Shown here in pieces: positions 25,097-33,969 of a stretch of 64,000 nt of DNA. The position numbers and the translations under genes are program-made. Each line of letters begins with the position of its first letter. The stretch's first letter is position 1. The notes under the pieces were generated by a model. The model was not told where the DNA came from, did not search any database, and saw nothing but the letters and a program-made list of their open reading frames with translations. This DNA comes from JBGQBN01 sp041494805 (GTDB lineage Bacteria; Acidobacteriota; Terriglobia; Terriglobales; Acidobacteriaceae), in NCBI GenBank assembly GCA_041494805.1, contig JBGQBN010000010.1, positions 1 to 64,000 on the forward strand, in the 5' to 3' direction.

Positions 25097-26593
25097 TCAG
25101 GCGGCCTGACGCAAAGCTGTCTTACAGTCCGCGCGCGATTTTGTGGAGGCTGATGCTTGCCTCCATACCCAGGCCATCGTGCCCGCCAGCAGGGGGACCG
25201 ACAAACACAGGGCCCAACCAGGACTCGACATCGGCAGGAAAATCACGGTGAGGAAGATCAACAGCCAGGGAGCGAGTTTGCGGTAACTAATGACGGCAGT
25301 TCTTGCGACGCCGACGTGAATCAGCAGATAAGGGCCGCACGCCAGTAGTTCGGCCCAGCCGTAGCCTACGATCCCCAGGCGAGGCAAGAGCAACAGCGTG
25401 CCTGCACTGAGTAGCGCGATGTGGCCCAGGTAAGAGCGCATCACAATCCATGGCCGGCCTGCGACGAACAGCGCCGAGGCTTGCAGGTTGTACACCGCAT
25501 TCAGCAGCACGCCCGCAGCCACGAACGGATATACGACCAGGCTTGGCATCCATCTCACGCCGATTAAGTGACGAACGACAAACGGGCCCAGCAAAGCAAA
25601 CGCGCAGAGCAGTGGCCCCAGCGTGATGACCTGCAGGAAGAGTGCTTGCTCCAATGCGGCGCAAAACTGGTCATGCTGGTTTTGCAATCGAGACAAAGCG
25701 GCGATTGCCATCCGCCCTGCCGCCAGCCGGAATGTTCCCAGCGCCTCGGCAATGCGGATGGCGAGCCCGACAAAGGCCACCGCCTCCACTCCCGCGAATC
25801 TTCCCACGAGCAACGGACTGACCAGCGTCCTCAACTGCCATGTTCGTGACGATGCGGTCAGGCCGAACCCGAATGAAAGCATCTTCCGCGCCTCACCCGG
25901 GTCAAATCGCAGCCCGGGCAACAGGCGCGCAGAGACGAAGGTCGCTACCAGAACAAACGCTTGCCACCCGATCTGTCCCGTCACCGGAGCCCAGACTCCC
26001 AACCCGGACCACGCCAGAATCGCGGCCAGGAGCAGTCCCAGGGACTGACCTCCCAACTCGATTCCAGCCACGCAGCGGAAGTTCAGCCCCCGCTCCAGTT
26101 TGGCCATGGGGATCCCAGTCAACCCCGCCAGAGGAATGGTCAGGAGTAATACCAGGTAAGGGGCGACAAACTCGGAGCTGCCATACCAACGGACCAGGAC
26201 TGGCGCCAGCGCCGCGCCGCCCAAGGTGAGTGCCGCAGCAATGGCCAGCACCAGTGTGCTCGCAACTTGATACAGAGAATCGTGGGGAGCGGGCTCGATC
26301 CGCACCAGGTAGGTATCCACTCCTGCTCGCGCCAGACTGGACAAGAACGCAACCAGCCCGATCGCGGTCACAAATAAACCATAGGCGTGCGGCCCGATCC
26401 ACCAGGTCATCACCAGCATGTTTCCCAGGCTGACAAATACCCCGAGTCCATAGCGGGCCGCCAGGTATGCACCACCGCGCAGGGTTTGCGACGACAGGTT
26501 GGCCGGCCAGTCTCCGGATCGCGCCGGGGCGCGAAGAGCCGTGCGCTGAATGGATTCCCTCCGATCTCCGGCTGCCTTAATTTGAAAGGACAA
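25097..26593 (-). CDS. Wzx-like polysaccharide flippase
   Basis: A 498-residue membrane protein with about 12-14 hydrophobic helices, beginning after a 30-residue cytoplasmic leader. GGAYLAARYGLGVFVSLGNMLV resembles the start of the oligosaccharide flippase (MVF/MATE-like) superfamily. It would move undecaprenyl-linked repeat units to the periplasmic side. It overlaps the polymerase/ligase gene by 17 bases. Confidence 0.88.
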   Translation of the reverse strand: MSFQIKAAGDRRESIQRTALRAPARSGDWPANLSSQTLRGGAYLAARYGLGVFVSLGNMLVMTWWIGPHAYGLFVTAIGLVAFLSSLARAGVDTYLVRIEPAPHDSLYQVASTLVLAIAAALTLGGAALAPVLVRWYGSSEFVAPYLVLLLTIPLAGLTGIPMAKLERGLNFRCVAGIELGGQSLGLLLAAILAWSGLGVWAPVTGQIGWQAFVLVATFVSARLLPGLRFDPGEARKMLSFGFGLTASSRTWQLRTLVSPLLVGRFAGVEAVAFVGLAIRIAEALGTFRLAAGRMAIAALSRLQNQHDQFCAALEQALFLQVITLGPLLCAFALLGPFVVRHLIGVRWMPSLVVYPFVAAGVLLNAVYNLQASALFVAGRPWIVMRSYLGHIALLSAGTLLLLPRLGIVGYGWAELLACGPYLLIHVGVARTAVISYRKLAPWLLIFLTVIFLPMSSPGWALCLSVPLLAGTMAWVWRQASASTKSRADCKTALRQAA

Positions 26594-27920
26594 GGAACCG
26601 CGTTTCCGCCTGGCGGTTTTGTGCGGCCAGGATTCCCGCCAGCGTGAACAGCAACCCGTTTACGAACTGGTAATTCATGACCACAAAGCTTGCGTTCACG
26701 AGATATACAGCCATCAGGAAGGGCCACAAAGTCCGGAACTGCTGGTCGAAGAAGCTGCCGTCCGGGGAATGTATAAATGACGCCCGCCTTCGTCCCAACC
26801 GAATCAGATCAACTATCAACCATAAGTAGAGAGCCAGTCCCAAGAGGCCATGTTCGACTCCAATCTCAAGGTAGGTGTTGTGAAAGAAGAATGCTTCCTG
26901 GTGAAAATCGGTGATGCGTTTTGCCAGCTCGGCCTGCAAGTTGTGAGCGCCCCATCCCGAAAGTGGCTTCTCCAGAAACATCTCCCCGCCGGCCCGGTAG
27001 ACGGCCAGGCGGAATTCCACCGGACTCAGCTCTTGCAGACGGGAACTCAGTGAGGAGCTTTCATTTCCAACACTGAGCATGGCGAACAGGCCCAGCCCTC
27101 CAGCGAGCGCCAAACCGAGGCTCGCCCGGCGCATCCGGCGGTTGGAACAAAAGACGAGCAGCCCCAGCACTGACGCGGCAAACGATAACCACACAGCGCG
27201 GGTTTTTGTGGCCAACACCGCCAGTGGTATCGCGATCAGGAACAACAGCGCGACCAGCCCACGCAAGCGCTTCCTTCGAAACGAATCCAAAGCTATCAGG
27301 CCCAGCAGGTTCAGTGTGACTCCATTGGCGACAGCCTGCAGAAACGGTCCACGGGCGCGGTCAGCATGGATTCCCAAACTCTCATCCAGAATGTAGCGCG
27401 GGAAAATCATTTCCTTCGCGTCGAATAGAAACAGGACGGCGATCAGGCTTAGGTAGCCCAGGACAACTAAGGAAAACATCTCTAACCGGCGCAAGGCAGC
27501 GGCGTCATCAAACACCAGCCCGGCCAGGTGAAAAAGTGTGAACGGCACCATCCACTTGGCCGCAAACAAGCTCCAATTCTGAGGCTCGAAGGGCTGCACC
27601 AGAACACAAGAAAGGGCCAGCAGCAACAGCGCAAGCATGGGCAATGTCACCGGCCCAGCCACGCGCAGCGACTGTCGCAGCACAAATGCCCGCAGTAGCA
27701 CTACAACCACGAGGAGCAGAAAGGCAAACCGGTCGATGGCATAAAACTGGAGGTCTGGGGGACGAAAGAGCATGACTCCCAGCGTTGCCAGAAAGAGCAG
27801 GGAAGGCACCGCCATCAGCGCGTGCAGTGGGCGGAACAGCGCCGCGACGGTCCACCCTGCTGCGTCAGATGGAGATCTCCGCGCTGGAATGCCTACGGAC
27901 GATGACATGCTATGCGCCAC
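26577..27920 (-). CDS. O-antigen ligase/polymerase-like membrane protein (Wzy/WaaL type)
   Basis: A 447-residue protein with about ten to twelve hydrophobic helices. A large periplasmic loop has the Wzy_C signature region (SGWGAHNLQAELAKRI followed by FFHNTYLEIGVEHGLLG). The HNxxLE-type motif is the functional landmark of this family. In a Wzx/Wza cluster it is probably the polymerase that joins repeat units. It overlaps both neighbours. Confidence 0.87.
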   Translation of the reverse strand: MAHSMSSSVGIPARRSPSDAAGWTVAALFRPLHALMAVPSLLFLATLGVMLFRPPDLQFYAIDRFAFLLLVVVVLLRAFVLRQSLRVAGPVTLPMLALLLLALSCVLVQPFEPQNWSLFAAKWMVPFTLFHLAGLVFDDAAALRRLEMFSLVVLGYLSLIAVLFLFDAKEMIFPRYILDESLGIHADRARGPFLQAVANGVTLNLLGLIALDSFRRKRLRGLVALLFLIAIPLAVLATKTRAVWLSFAASVLGLLVFCSNRRMRRASLGLALAGGLGLFAMLSVGNESSSLSSRLQELSPVEFRLAVYRAGGEMFLEKPLSGWGAHNLQAELAKRITDFHQEAFFFHNTYLEIGVEHGLLGLALYLWLIVDLIRLGRRRASFIHSPDGSFFDQQFRTLWPFLMAVYLVNASFVVMNYQFVNGLLFTLAGILAAQNRQAETRFLVLSN

Positions 27921-29550
27921 TTCCTTGCAGCACCACCGAGACTGTCTGGCAGAGAATCTTGACGTCCATCCACAGGTTCCAATGCTCGATGTATTCCAGA
28001 TCGAGCGCCATGTTGCGTTGAAACGATGGATCTCGCCGCGCGGTCACTTGCCACAGCCCAGTGATCCCAGGCGTGACGTCAAGCCGCCGCAAGTCTTCCA
28101 GATCGTAGTGCTCAAAGTCATCGAGAGGATGCGGCCGCGGCCCCACCAGGCTCATTTCTCCGGTCAACACGTTCCAAAGCTGCGGCAGTTCATCCAGACT
28201 GTAGCGACGCAGCAACCTCCCCACGCTCGTGGTGCGGGGATCGTGGGCCATCTTGAAGAATGGTCCTTCACGGTCGTTGCGCGCGCGCAGGCGGTCCTTC
28301 AGCTTGTCGGCGTCCGTGACCATGGTGCGGAATTTGCAGCAAGCAAAACTCCTCCCCTTCTTGCCGGCTCGCGGTGCCCGGTAAAAGACAGGTCCTGAAG
28401 AATCCAGTTTTATGGCGAGCGCGATCGCGGCCAGCAGTGGTGCGGCCACCAGCATGCTTGCCGTAGCGAGGACAATATCGGCCGTGCGCTTCAGGAACAG
28501 ACCGAGCACTGGAACTGGTTCCTCGTGCAGGATCAGGACCGGCACATTGCCGAAGCTCTCGAGACGCGGCGACTGCGCCTCAAAGCCGAGAAGATCGGGA
28601 ATCATCTTTACATCCAGCCGGTTGCGCCGTGCTTCCTGGACCACCCATCGCGCCAGGTCGCGCTGCTGCGGGATAGCGATGATGATTTCATCCACGAATT
28701 CCGCTCGCGCCACCCGAGCCAGATCCCGTATCGGGCCGCGGACATTGCCATCGGCGGGTCCGTGGTCATCTAGGAATCCCCGCACCACGCAGCGATGGAC
28801 ATGGTCCCGCTGCAGGTAGGACGCCGCTTCGCGGCCGAGCCTGCCGGCGCCGACAATCAGGACATTCCGCACGCCACGCCGACTCTCGGTTTGCCGCACT
28901 GCCGCTCGCCGCCGCCAGTCTCTCCAGCCCAACATGCCCAAGTAGTTCAGCGGGGCGCTGGCGACCAGCATGGCGATCGAAACCGCCGGGATTCCCGACT
29001 GGTGAACGGCAGCGCCGACCAGCAACGTTGTCCAAGCCACGGCCTTGCCCAGAATGAGCCGCTCCTCCTTCGGCGCCCGAACCGGGTCCGCCTGGCCCCA
29101 GCCCTCGGAGTGAACCAGCAAGGTCAGCAAAGCCCCATAAAGCATGAGCAATCCCAGGCTTGGGGCGGGACTTGCCGATGGCCGCAGGAGCACAGCGGGG
29201 TCGCGGTGAATCGTGAACTCCAACCACATTTCCAGATGCTCGATCACGGCGAAATTCAGCACTAGAAGCAGGAAGTCGGCGAGCATGCTCCCCGCGAGTC
29301 TCCAGCCCTGACCGTGAGCGAAAGGACCGGGCAGCACGGCTTGCACAAATGCCTGTTGAGCGCTGCGGTTCGGCAACGGGCGAGAATATTCCGGCTCTTC
29401 TCCAACCCAGAAACGTCCATCCACGGTGACGGACCGCGGCTGCTTGCGGGTCATGCCAGCAATCGCCAGCGGCGCTCCCGGGATCAGGCGGGAGGCAGGC
29501 GCAACCCGGCGGCCAGAGGTTTCAGGCTTGATTACTGCAGGAGAGGACAC
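27910..29550 (-). CDS. Undecaprenyl-phosphate sugar phosphotransferase (polyprenyl glycosylphosphotransferase)
   Basis: The initiating enzyme of repeat-unit assembly. Five N-terminal helices are followed by a CoA-binding-like Rossmann domain (NVLIVGAGRLGREAASYL). The C-terminal catalytic domain has KRTADIVLATASMLV, FRTMVTDADKL, SLDELPQLWNVLTGEMSLVG and the PGITGLWQV segment. I prefer the GTG at 29550, which has GGAAGTGG before it and begins 16 bases after the antiterminator stop. The frame also opens at 29595, overlapping that gene by 29 bases. With the GTG start the product has 546 residues. Confidence 0.9.
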   Translation of the reverse strand: MSSPAVIKPETSGRRVAPASRLIPGAPLAIAGMTRKQPRSVTVDGRFWVGEEPEYSRPLPNRSAQQAFVQAVLPGPFAHGQGWRLAGSMLADFLLLVLNFAVIEHLEMWLEFTIHRDPAVLLRPSASPAPSLGLLMLYGALLTLLVHSEGWGQADPVRAPKEERLILGKAVAWTTLLVGAAVHQSGIPAVSIAMLVASAPLNYLGMLGWRDWRRRAAVRQTESRRGVRNVLIVGAGRLGREAASYLQRDHVHRCVVRGFLDDHGPADGNVRGPIRDLARVARAEFVDEIIIAIPQQRDLARWVVQEARRNRLDVKMIPDLLGFEAQSPRLESFGNVPVLILHEEPVPVLGLFLKRTADIVLATASMLVAAPLLAAIALAIKLDSSGPVFYRAPRAGKKGRSFACCKFRTMVTDADKLKDRLRARNDREGPFFKMAHDPRTTSVGRLLRRYSLDELPQLWNVLTGEMSLVGPRPHPLDDFEHYDLEDLRRLDVTPGITGLWQVTARRDPSFQRNMALDLEYIEHWNLWMDVKILCQTVSVVLQGSGA

Positions 29551-29566
29551 TTCAGACCACTTCCAA

Positions 29567-30100
29567 TCACACCAGTTCCAACTCGTACCCTTCAATCTTG
29601 ATGGCCACTGAACGCTGGATAGATTCGATCGAAATCACCAGGTTCTTCTGCCCGCTCTGTTCGAGGATTCCCTCCAGGCCGTCGAGACATCCTCCTCGGA
29701 TCCTTACCTGCTGCCCAATCTTCAGGAAGGCGTGGAGTGCGCAAGGGACTTTCTGCGACAGCAGCATACGCAGGTCTTCAATCTGTGCCGAAGGAATCGG
29801 AGTTGCCTCTCCCCCGAAACTGACGAACCGGAGCACTCCCGTGGTGCGCAGCACTCCCATGCGCGACCCGGAGGATAGGTCCACGTGTACAAATCCGTAG
29901 CCCGAGAAGAGCGGAATATCCACTGCCTTTCGGCGGTCACTCCAGCGGTGGATTTCTTCGAGCACAGGAAGGAAGGTTTCCACACCTTGGTTTTGGAGGA
30001 GCACCGCTACCTTTCTCTCGAACCGGTACCGAGTCTGGATCGCATACCACTGCTCCGCTTCGAAAATCAGCGGGCCTAACCGGGAGGGGATGACCATCAT
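29567..30100 (-). CDS. NusG/RfaH-like (UpxY-type) transcription antiterminator
   Basis: A 177-residue NusG paralogue. An NGN domain (EQWYAIQTRYRFERKVAVLL, PLFSGYGFVHVD) is followed by a KOW domain (VRIRGGCLDGLEGILEQ). Such specialised NusG proteins load onto RNA polymerase at polysaccharide operons and prevent premature termination. Its place directly before the initiating transferase gene fits. It may help polymerase pass the strong terminator ahead of rmlBCD. No ops-type recruitment element was identified. Confidence 0.9.
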   Translation of the reverse strand: MMVIPSRLGPLIFEAEQWYAIQTRYRFERKVAVLLQNQGVETFLPVLEEIHRWSDRRKAVDIPLFSGYGFVHVDLSSGSRMGVLRTTGVLRFVSFGGEATPIPSAQIEDLRMLLSQKVPCALHAFLKIGQQVRIRGGCLDGLEGILEQSGQKNLVISIESIQRSVAIKIEGYELELV

Positions 30101-30221
30101 CGATCTGACTCTAGGCCCGGCGCAGCTCCGCTAATTGAGTCCCAACGCGTTTTCGGCCTATTTCCACAGCGTGCACTTCTAAAGCTTGCAGCTCGTCGAG
30201 AAGAGTCGATCCTCTCGATTC

Positions 30222-30956
30222 CTACAACTTCCGGTAAATTCCTTCGGGGATGGGAAATGTTCGCTCGCTCAAAACAGCCCCCAGCAGTCGCACATTCGCC
30301 GCCTGCAACGTCTCCTTGACTCTTTGCGCCGCGGCACGCCGGGTCGAGTTGGCCTCCAGCACCAGCACCACTCCGTCGCACAGCTGGCCAAGCAGGGCGG
30401 TCTCGCTGCATTGTCCGGCTGGCGGCCCGTGGAGAATCGTGTAATCAAACTCGAGGCGTAGTTCCCCTACCCGGTCCCGCAGCCACGACCCCGATAGCCT
30501 CTCGGAGTTCGAGCCCAGGAAGACTTCTTTGGGCACCAGCCAGAGATTGCCGGAAAGCTGTTGGGAGGCACTACGCAAGCTGACATGTCTCTCCGGAGCG
30601 GAATCCCGGATGCAATGCGCCGATCCGAAAACGTTTTGCAGCTCCGGCCTCTGCAGGTTAGCCTCGACCACGCCAATGTTGCCGGCCACGTCGGCGGACA
30701 AAGCCTCGACCACCCGCATGCAAATCTCCGCTACGTATGTGCTCTGCTCGACTGCGCTGAACACAACTTGCCGAGCAGGCTTCGGCCATCCCGGAAAGAA
30801 CACCTGCCGCACCAGGGCACGAATCTGTTCCTCGGCGAAGCGCTCGGGATCCCAAGGCGCCCACTGGGGAGCGAGAGCGACTTCCGGCTCGGGCATCGCT
30901 GTTTGGAAAGTATCGTGCTCGGGCGTTTGGTGTAGCAGTTCCGCAAGCGTGCTCAT
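30222..30956 (-). CDS. CpsD/BY-kinase-like protein lacking a P-loop
   Basis: A 244-residue homologue of the cytoplasmic bacterial tyrosine kinase/MinD-like ATPase partner of Wzz proteins. The fold landmarks are visible: VGVVEANLQRPEL-like Walker A-prime at about 95-106, DYTILHGPP at 170-178 replacing the usual DYVIIDTPP, and DGVVLVLEANSTRR. The nucleotide-binding GxGKS/T is gone (FSAVEQSTY at 66-74) and there is no C-terminal tyrosine cluster. It is therefore probably an inactive scaffold that still pairs with the Wzz-like protein encoded just upstream. Confidence 0.8.
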   Translation of the reverse strand: MSTLAELLHQTPEHDTFQTAMPEPEVALAPQWAPWDPERFAEEQIRALVRQVFFPGWPKPARQVVFSAVEQSTYVAEICMRVVEALSADVAGNIGVVEANLQRPELQNVFGSAHCIRDSAPERHVSLRSASQQLSGNLWLVPKEVFLGSNSERLSGSWLRDRVGELRLEFDYTILHGPPAGQCSETALLGQLCDGVVLVLEANSTRRAAAQRVKETLQAANVRLLGAVLSERTFPIPEGIYRKL

Positions 30957-31058
30957 GCAGGCTCCTCGCCGGGCTGCACAACTCCCAGCCTCGTCTTATA
31001 TGTATCTATCCCGCTGCCTTGCTGGCGGCGCCACAATTTCGCGCGACCAGTGCGCCGT

Positions 31059-32549
31059 CTAAGTGTTCTTGCGAGGCAAAGATGCCAGCACCGGAGTGCC
31101 CAAATAAGCGATGACCTCGTCGGGAGTCCGGAATGCCGGGTTCAGATAGTCAGTGGCGAAAGCCAGACTCGTGCTCAGCGTGCCCGCAACCACAACCCCC
31201 AGCAGCGCGAAACTCCACTCGGACCGCGCCGGCAAAACCGGTACCGTGGGTTGCTCTGCAATGGTCACGTTAAGAATGCCCCCGTGGTCGAGGGCATCAC
31301 CGATCCTGGCCTCTTCACGTTTGTTTACGTACAACAGGTACTTTTCCTCCGCAGCCTTCAATTCATGCAGCATTGCCTCTTGCTGGATGGCCCGATCGCC
31401 CAGTTGCTGGGCCGTCTCCCGGTAGCCGGACAGCAACAATCCGGTGGCTCTGGAGCGGGCCGCAAGCGCGCTGAACTCGACCTGCGCCTTCACCAGTTCC
31501 GATTTTGCCCACTCATGGTTGGGATCCTGTTCGGTCGTCTGTTCACGCAACGGTGCCTGTTCCTCCACCGCAATGGAAGTTCTGGTTCCCGCAATCTGCA
31601 GTTCGACTTCTTGCACCAGCCGATAGGAAGGTTCGAACTTGGTGAGCAGTTCGGTGCGCTTCAGCTCCAACTCCAGAAGCCGAGACTTCATTTTCCCCAG
31701 CAGCTCTGGATTATCGGAACTGCGAATCTCGGTTGTGGTCCGCTCCGGCAAGGAGCGCAGCTTGGCTTCCAGGGAGCTGATTCGTTGCGCGGTTTCGGTC
31801 AGCGCCACCCGCGTCTGCAGTTGCCCGGCTTCGGTTTCACTCAGCTTTTGCAGGGCATTGTCGCGCTCCAGCGCCGCCGACACTACGCCTTGGTCGCGAG
31901 TGAATTGCATCAACTGGAACCCCGCTTCTTCCAGGCTGTGGCGTGAGCGCACAACTTCTTGCTCGAAGAATTCGAGCTCCCCGGACGGCCGTCGCACCTG
32001 CGAGTGCCTGTCCAGGTAAGCGCTGGCCAGACAACGCAGCACTTGCGCCGACTGCGCCGGATCGGAAGACGCATAGGTCACCGCGATCAGCCTCGTCTTG
32101 CGGATCGGCTCCACGTCGAGCCGCTTGGTCATCCGGCGTGCCGCCCGAGCCTCCCGCACATCTTTATCTCCCCCAACTAGCTTCTCGAACCAGGATTCAC
32201 CATCCGAGACCAGCCCGGAAGTCTGCACCACGGTGCGCAGAATCTCCTCATCGCGCAGCAGTTCCACCTCGGAGTTGAGTTCCTCCTCGGTCACATCCTG
32301 ACGTTCGAACTGGGCCGATTGCGTCAGAGTTGGAGTCAGCACCGGGTCCACCCGGCCACGGCGCACCAGCACTCTCATTTGTGCCTGATACGAGGGTGCT
32401 AACAGCCCATAAAGAAGAATGGTCAGGAAAATTCCCGCGAATGAAAAAAGCGCGAGCTGGCGTTGGCGGAACACCACTGCCAGCACATCGCGCATGGTGG
32501 GAGAGGGTACCGACACTTCTCTTCGAACGATGCTGAGTGGCTCAGCCAT
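31059..32549 (-). CDS. Wzz/GNVR-type polysaccharide chain-length determinant
   Basis: A 496-residue inner-membrane protein with helices near residues 33-53 and 440-465. Between them is a long periplasmic coiled coil (about 180-415) ending in the IADALDHGGILNVTIAEQPTVP-like segment before the second helix. The C-terminal tail (AFRTPDEVIAYLGTPVLASLP) is the usual kinase-contacting end. It controls polymer length and links synthesis to export. Between wza-like and CpsD-like genes. Confidence 0.9.
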   Translation of the reverse strand: MAEPLSIVRREVSVPSPTMRDVLAVVFRQRQLALFSFAGIFLTILLYGLLAPSYQAQMRVLVRRGRVDPVLTPTLTQSAQFERQDVTEEELNSEVELLRDEEILRTVVQTSGLVSDGESWFEKLVGGDKDVREARAARRMTKRLDVEPIRKTRLIAVTYASSDPAQSAQVLRCLASAYLDRHSQVRRPSGELEFFEQEVVRSRHSLEEAGFQLMQFTRDQGVVSAALERDNALQKLSETEAGQLQTRVALTETAQRISSLEAKLRSLPERTTTEIRSSDNPELLGKMKSRLLELELKRTELLTKFEPSYRLVQEVELQIAGTRTSIAVEEQAPLREQTTEQDPNHEWAKSELVKAQVEFSALAARSRATGLLLSGYRETAQQLGDRAIQQEAMLHELKAAEEKYLLYVNKREEARIGDALDHGGILNVTIAEQPTVPVLPARSEWSFALLGVVVAGTLSTSLAFATDYLNPAFRTPDEVIAYLGTPVLASLPRKNT

Positions 32550-32635
32550 ACAGAATCCTGCTTGCGGCCATCCGCACTTACGCTACTCTTTGTGCGTGTA
32601 GCAGGGATTAGCCTGCAGGAAGGTACCTTTGGCCC

Positions 32636-32681
32636 ACGAGGGCTGTAGCCCTGAATTGCAGAACCGACGTTGCTCTGCAAT
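32636..32681. repeat. Two hairpin sequences between the wza-like and wzz-like genes
   Basis: AGGGCTGTAGCCCT forms a 6-bp hairpin near 32639-32652. ATTGCAGA/TCTGCAAT form 8-bp arms (32655-32662 and 32674-32681) with an 11-base loop. No T-run follows on the coding strand, so these are more likely dispersed repeats or RNA processing sites than terminators. Confidence 0.4.
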
Positions 32682-32700
32682 CGTTCTGTATGCCTCCTTA

Positions 32701-33447
32701 TTAAAACTGCGCCGGGTTCAGATACATGCTCAAGTTCGGCGCAGGCAAATACCGCCGTATCTTGGAAATCGTATTTTGTGGCACGAACAACATATCTCCT
32801 GGCTCCAGGTGGAAATCCTCCCCCAGGTTTCTCGACTTCAGCATCTGCTTCACATTCAGCAACCGAGTTTCGACCAGTTCATCCGACACCCGCCGGAATA
32901 GCACCACCTGGGAATGCCTGGCCTGGCCGTTAAAACCTCCGGCAATAGCCAGGGCCTCAGTCACGGTGGCGTCCCCGCGCAATTCGTACTTTCCCGGACG
33001 CATGACCTCACCGCTTGCGATGAAGTACGGCTTGTCGAACTCCTTGAGGACAACGGTCACCTCGGGATCGTGCAGCGTGCCCGCGTACGCTTTACGGACC
33101 GCTTCCTGCAACTCGGGCACGGTGGTCCCCTCCGCATACAGTTCTTGCAGTCCTTTCAGCGTGACGTACCCATCCGGTTGCACGCTCACGGTCTGGTTGA
33201 ACTCGGGCGCGAAGGTAAAGCTGATCTCCGCCACATCACTCTTGCGCAACCGGTAGAGCGGACGGCGTTCCCCCGTCAGGGCTGGACTCCATTTGCCGCC
33301 CGCGACTCCGGATTTCGTGGTCGCCGCCGGCCCAGTCTTTTCCACGGCTACCCTAGGCCGCTGTTCCTGGGCCACAGCCACCACCACAACCTGCTGCACC
33401 ACGCAACAGGCAAGAGCAAGTACGGTGCATGTCAGAATGCGCTTCAT
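32701..33447 (-). CDS. Wza-like polysaccharide export protein (Poly_export/SLBB)
   Basis: A 248-residue exported protein with a Cys-containing signal peptide (residues 1-27) that may be lipidated. The Poly_export domain begins at about 62 (YRLRKSDVAEISFTFAPEFN, VSVQPDGYVTLKGL). SLBB domains follow (YFIASGEVMRPGKYELRG). It is shorter than E. coli Wza and lacks an obvious C-terminal amphipathic helix, so another protein may complete the outer-membrane pore. It is the promoter-proximal gene of the exopolysaccharide cluster. Confidence 0.9.
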   Translation of the reverse strand: MKRILTCTVLALACCVVQQVVVVAVAQEQRPRVAVEKTGPAATTKSGVAGGKWSPALTGERRPLYRLRKSDVAEISFTFAPEFNQTVSVQPDGYVTLKGLQELYAEGTTVPELQEAVRKAYAGTLHDPEVTVVLKEFDKPYFIASGEVMRPGKYELRGDATVTEALAIAGGFNGQARHSQVVLFRRVSDELVETRLLNVKQMLKSRNLGEDFHLEPGDMLFVPQNTISKIRRYLPAPNLSMYLNPAQF

Positions 33448-33969
33448 TTTCCTGATCGTTTGTGGCTCGACTTATCATCGAGCCGCGACAAATCTCTCGA
33501 TTGCAGCTCCTTCAGCAACCTATCTCCGCCAGCCGCAGTCCACAAGACATGGGAAGTGCTGCCTACAAAGGTAGGTAATTGGCGCGGCGATACTAGGGCG
33601 ATCTAGAACTGCCTGGAATTCTTTGAGCTGCAATCCGGCAGAGGGTGTGCACGACATTCACAGGCCAGGTGAGGAATTCTTCGGGTGATACTTTGGCAGC
33701 ATCCACGAAAGTAGACTTGCCAAGAAAGCGAGCACCTTCTCGGGTGAACCGGGCGATGTGTCCCTGGAATCAGGCTTCCACTTTATGCAGCAGCTACTTG
33801 CGCGGTCCGCGGGTGGAGAATCAGGTGTTTGCCTGGCCCGCTTCAACCCAGCTTTTCCACACCGATCACGCTTTGTCCCGATGTGGAAACTATCACAAAG
33901 CAAGGTGACGGCCGTCGCCAGGATGCTGTTCCCAGAATCCCTACAATTAACCAAAACGTTACAACAATC
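33448..33969. other. Divergent intergenic region between exopolysaccharide cluster and LuxR regulator
   Basis: No gene is supported in these 522 bases. The sequence holds a 7-bp hairpin (GGCTCGA/TCGAGCC, 33464-33484) in the expected leader of the Wza-like gene, 17 bases upstream of its start. It also has an inverted repeat CCTAC-N4-GTAGG at 33562-33575. A moderate sigma-54-like element on the minus strand lies at 33899-33914. Confidence 0.5.
33899..33914 (-). promoter_or_regulatory. Weak sigma-54 promoter candidate facing the exopolysaccharide cluster
   Basis: The minus-strand element CGGCCGTCACCTTGCT keeps GG-N10-GC spacing and TTGCT, but lacks the T before GG. It would leave a leader of about 440 bases before the Wza-like gene, so it is a tentative call. 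Confidence 0.25.
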
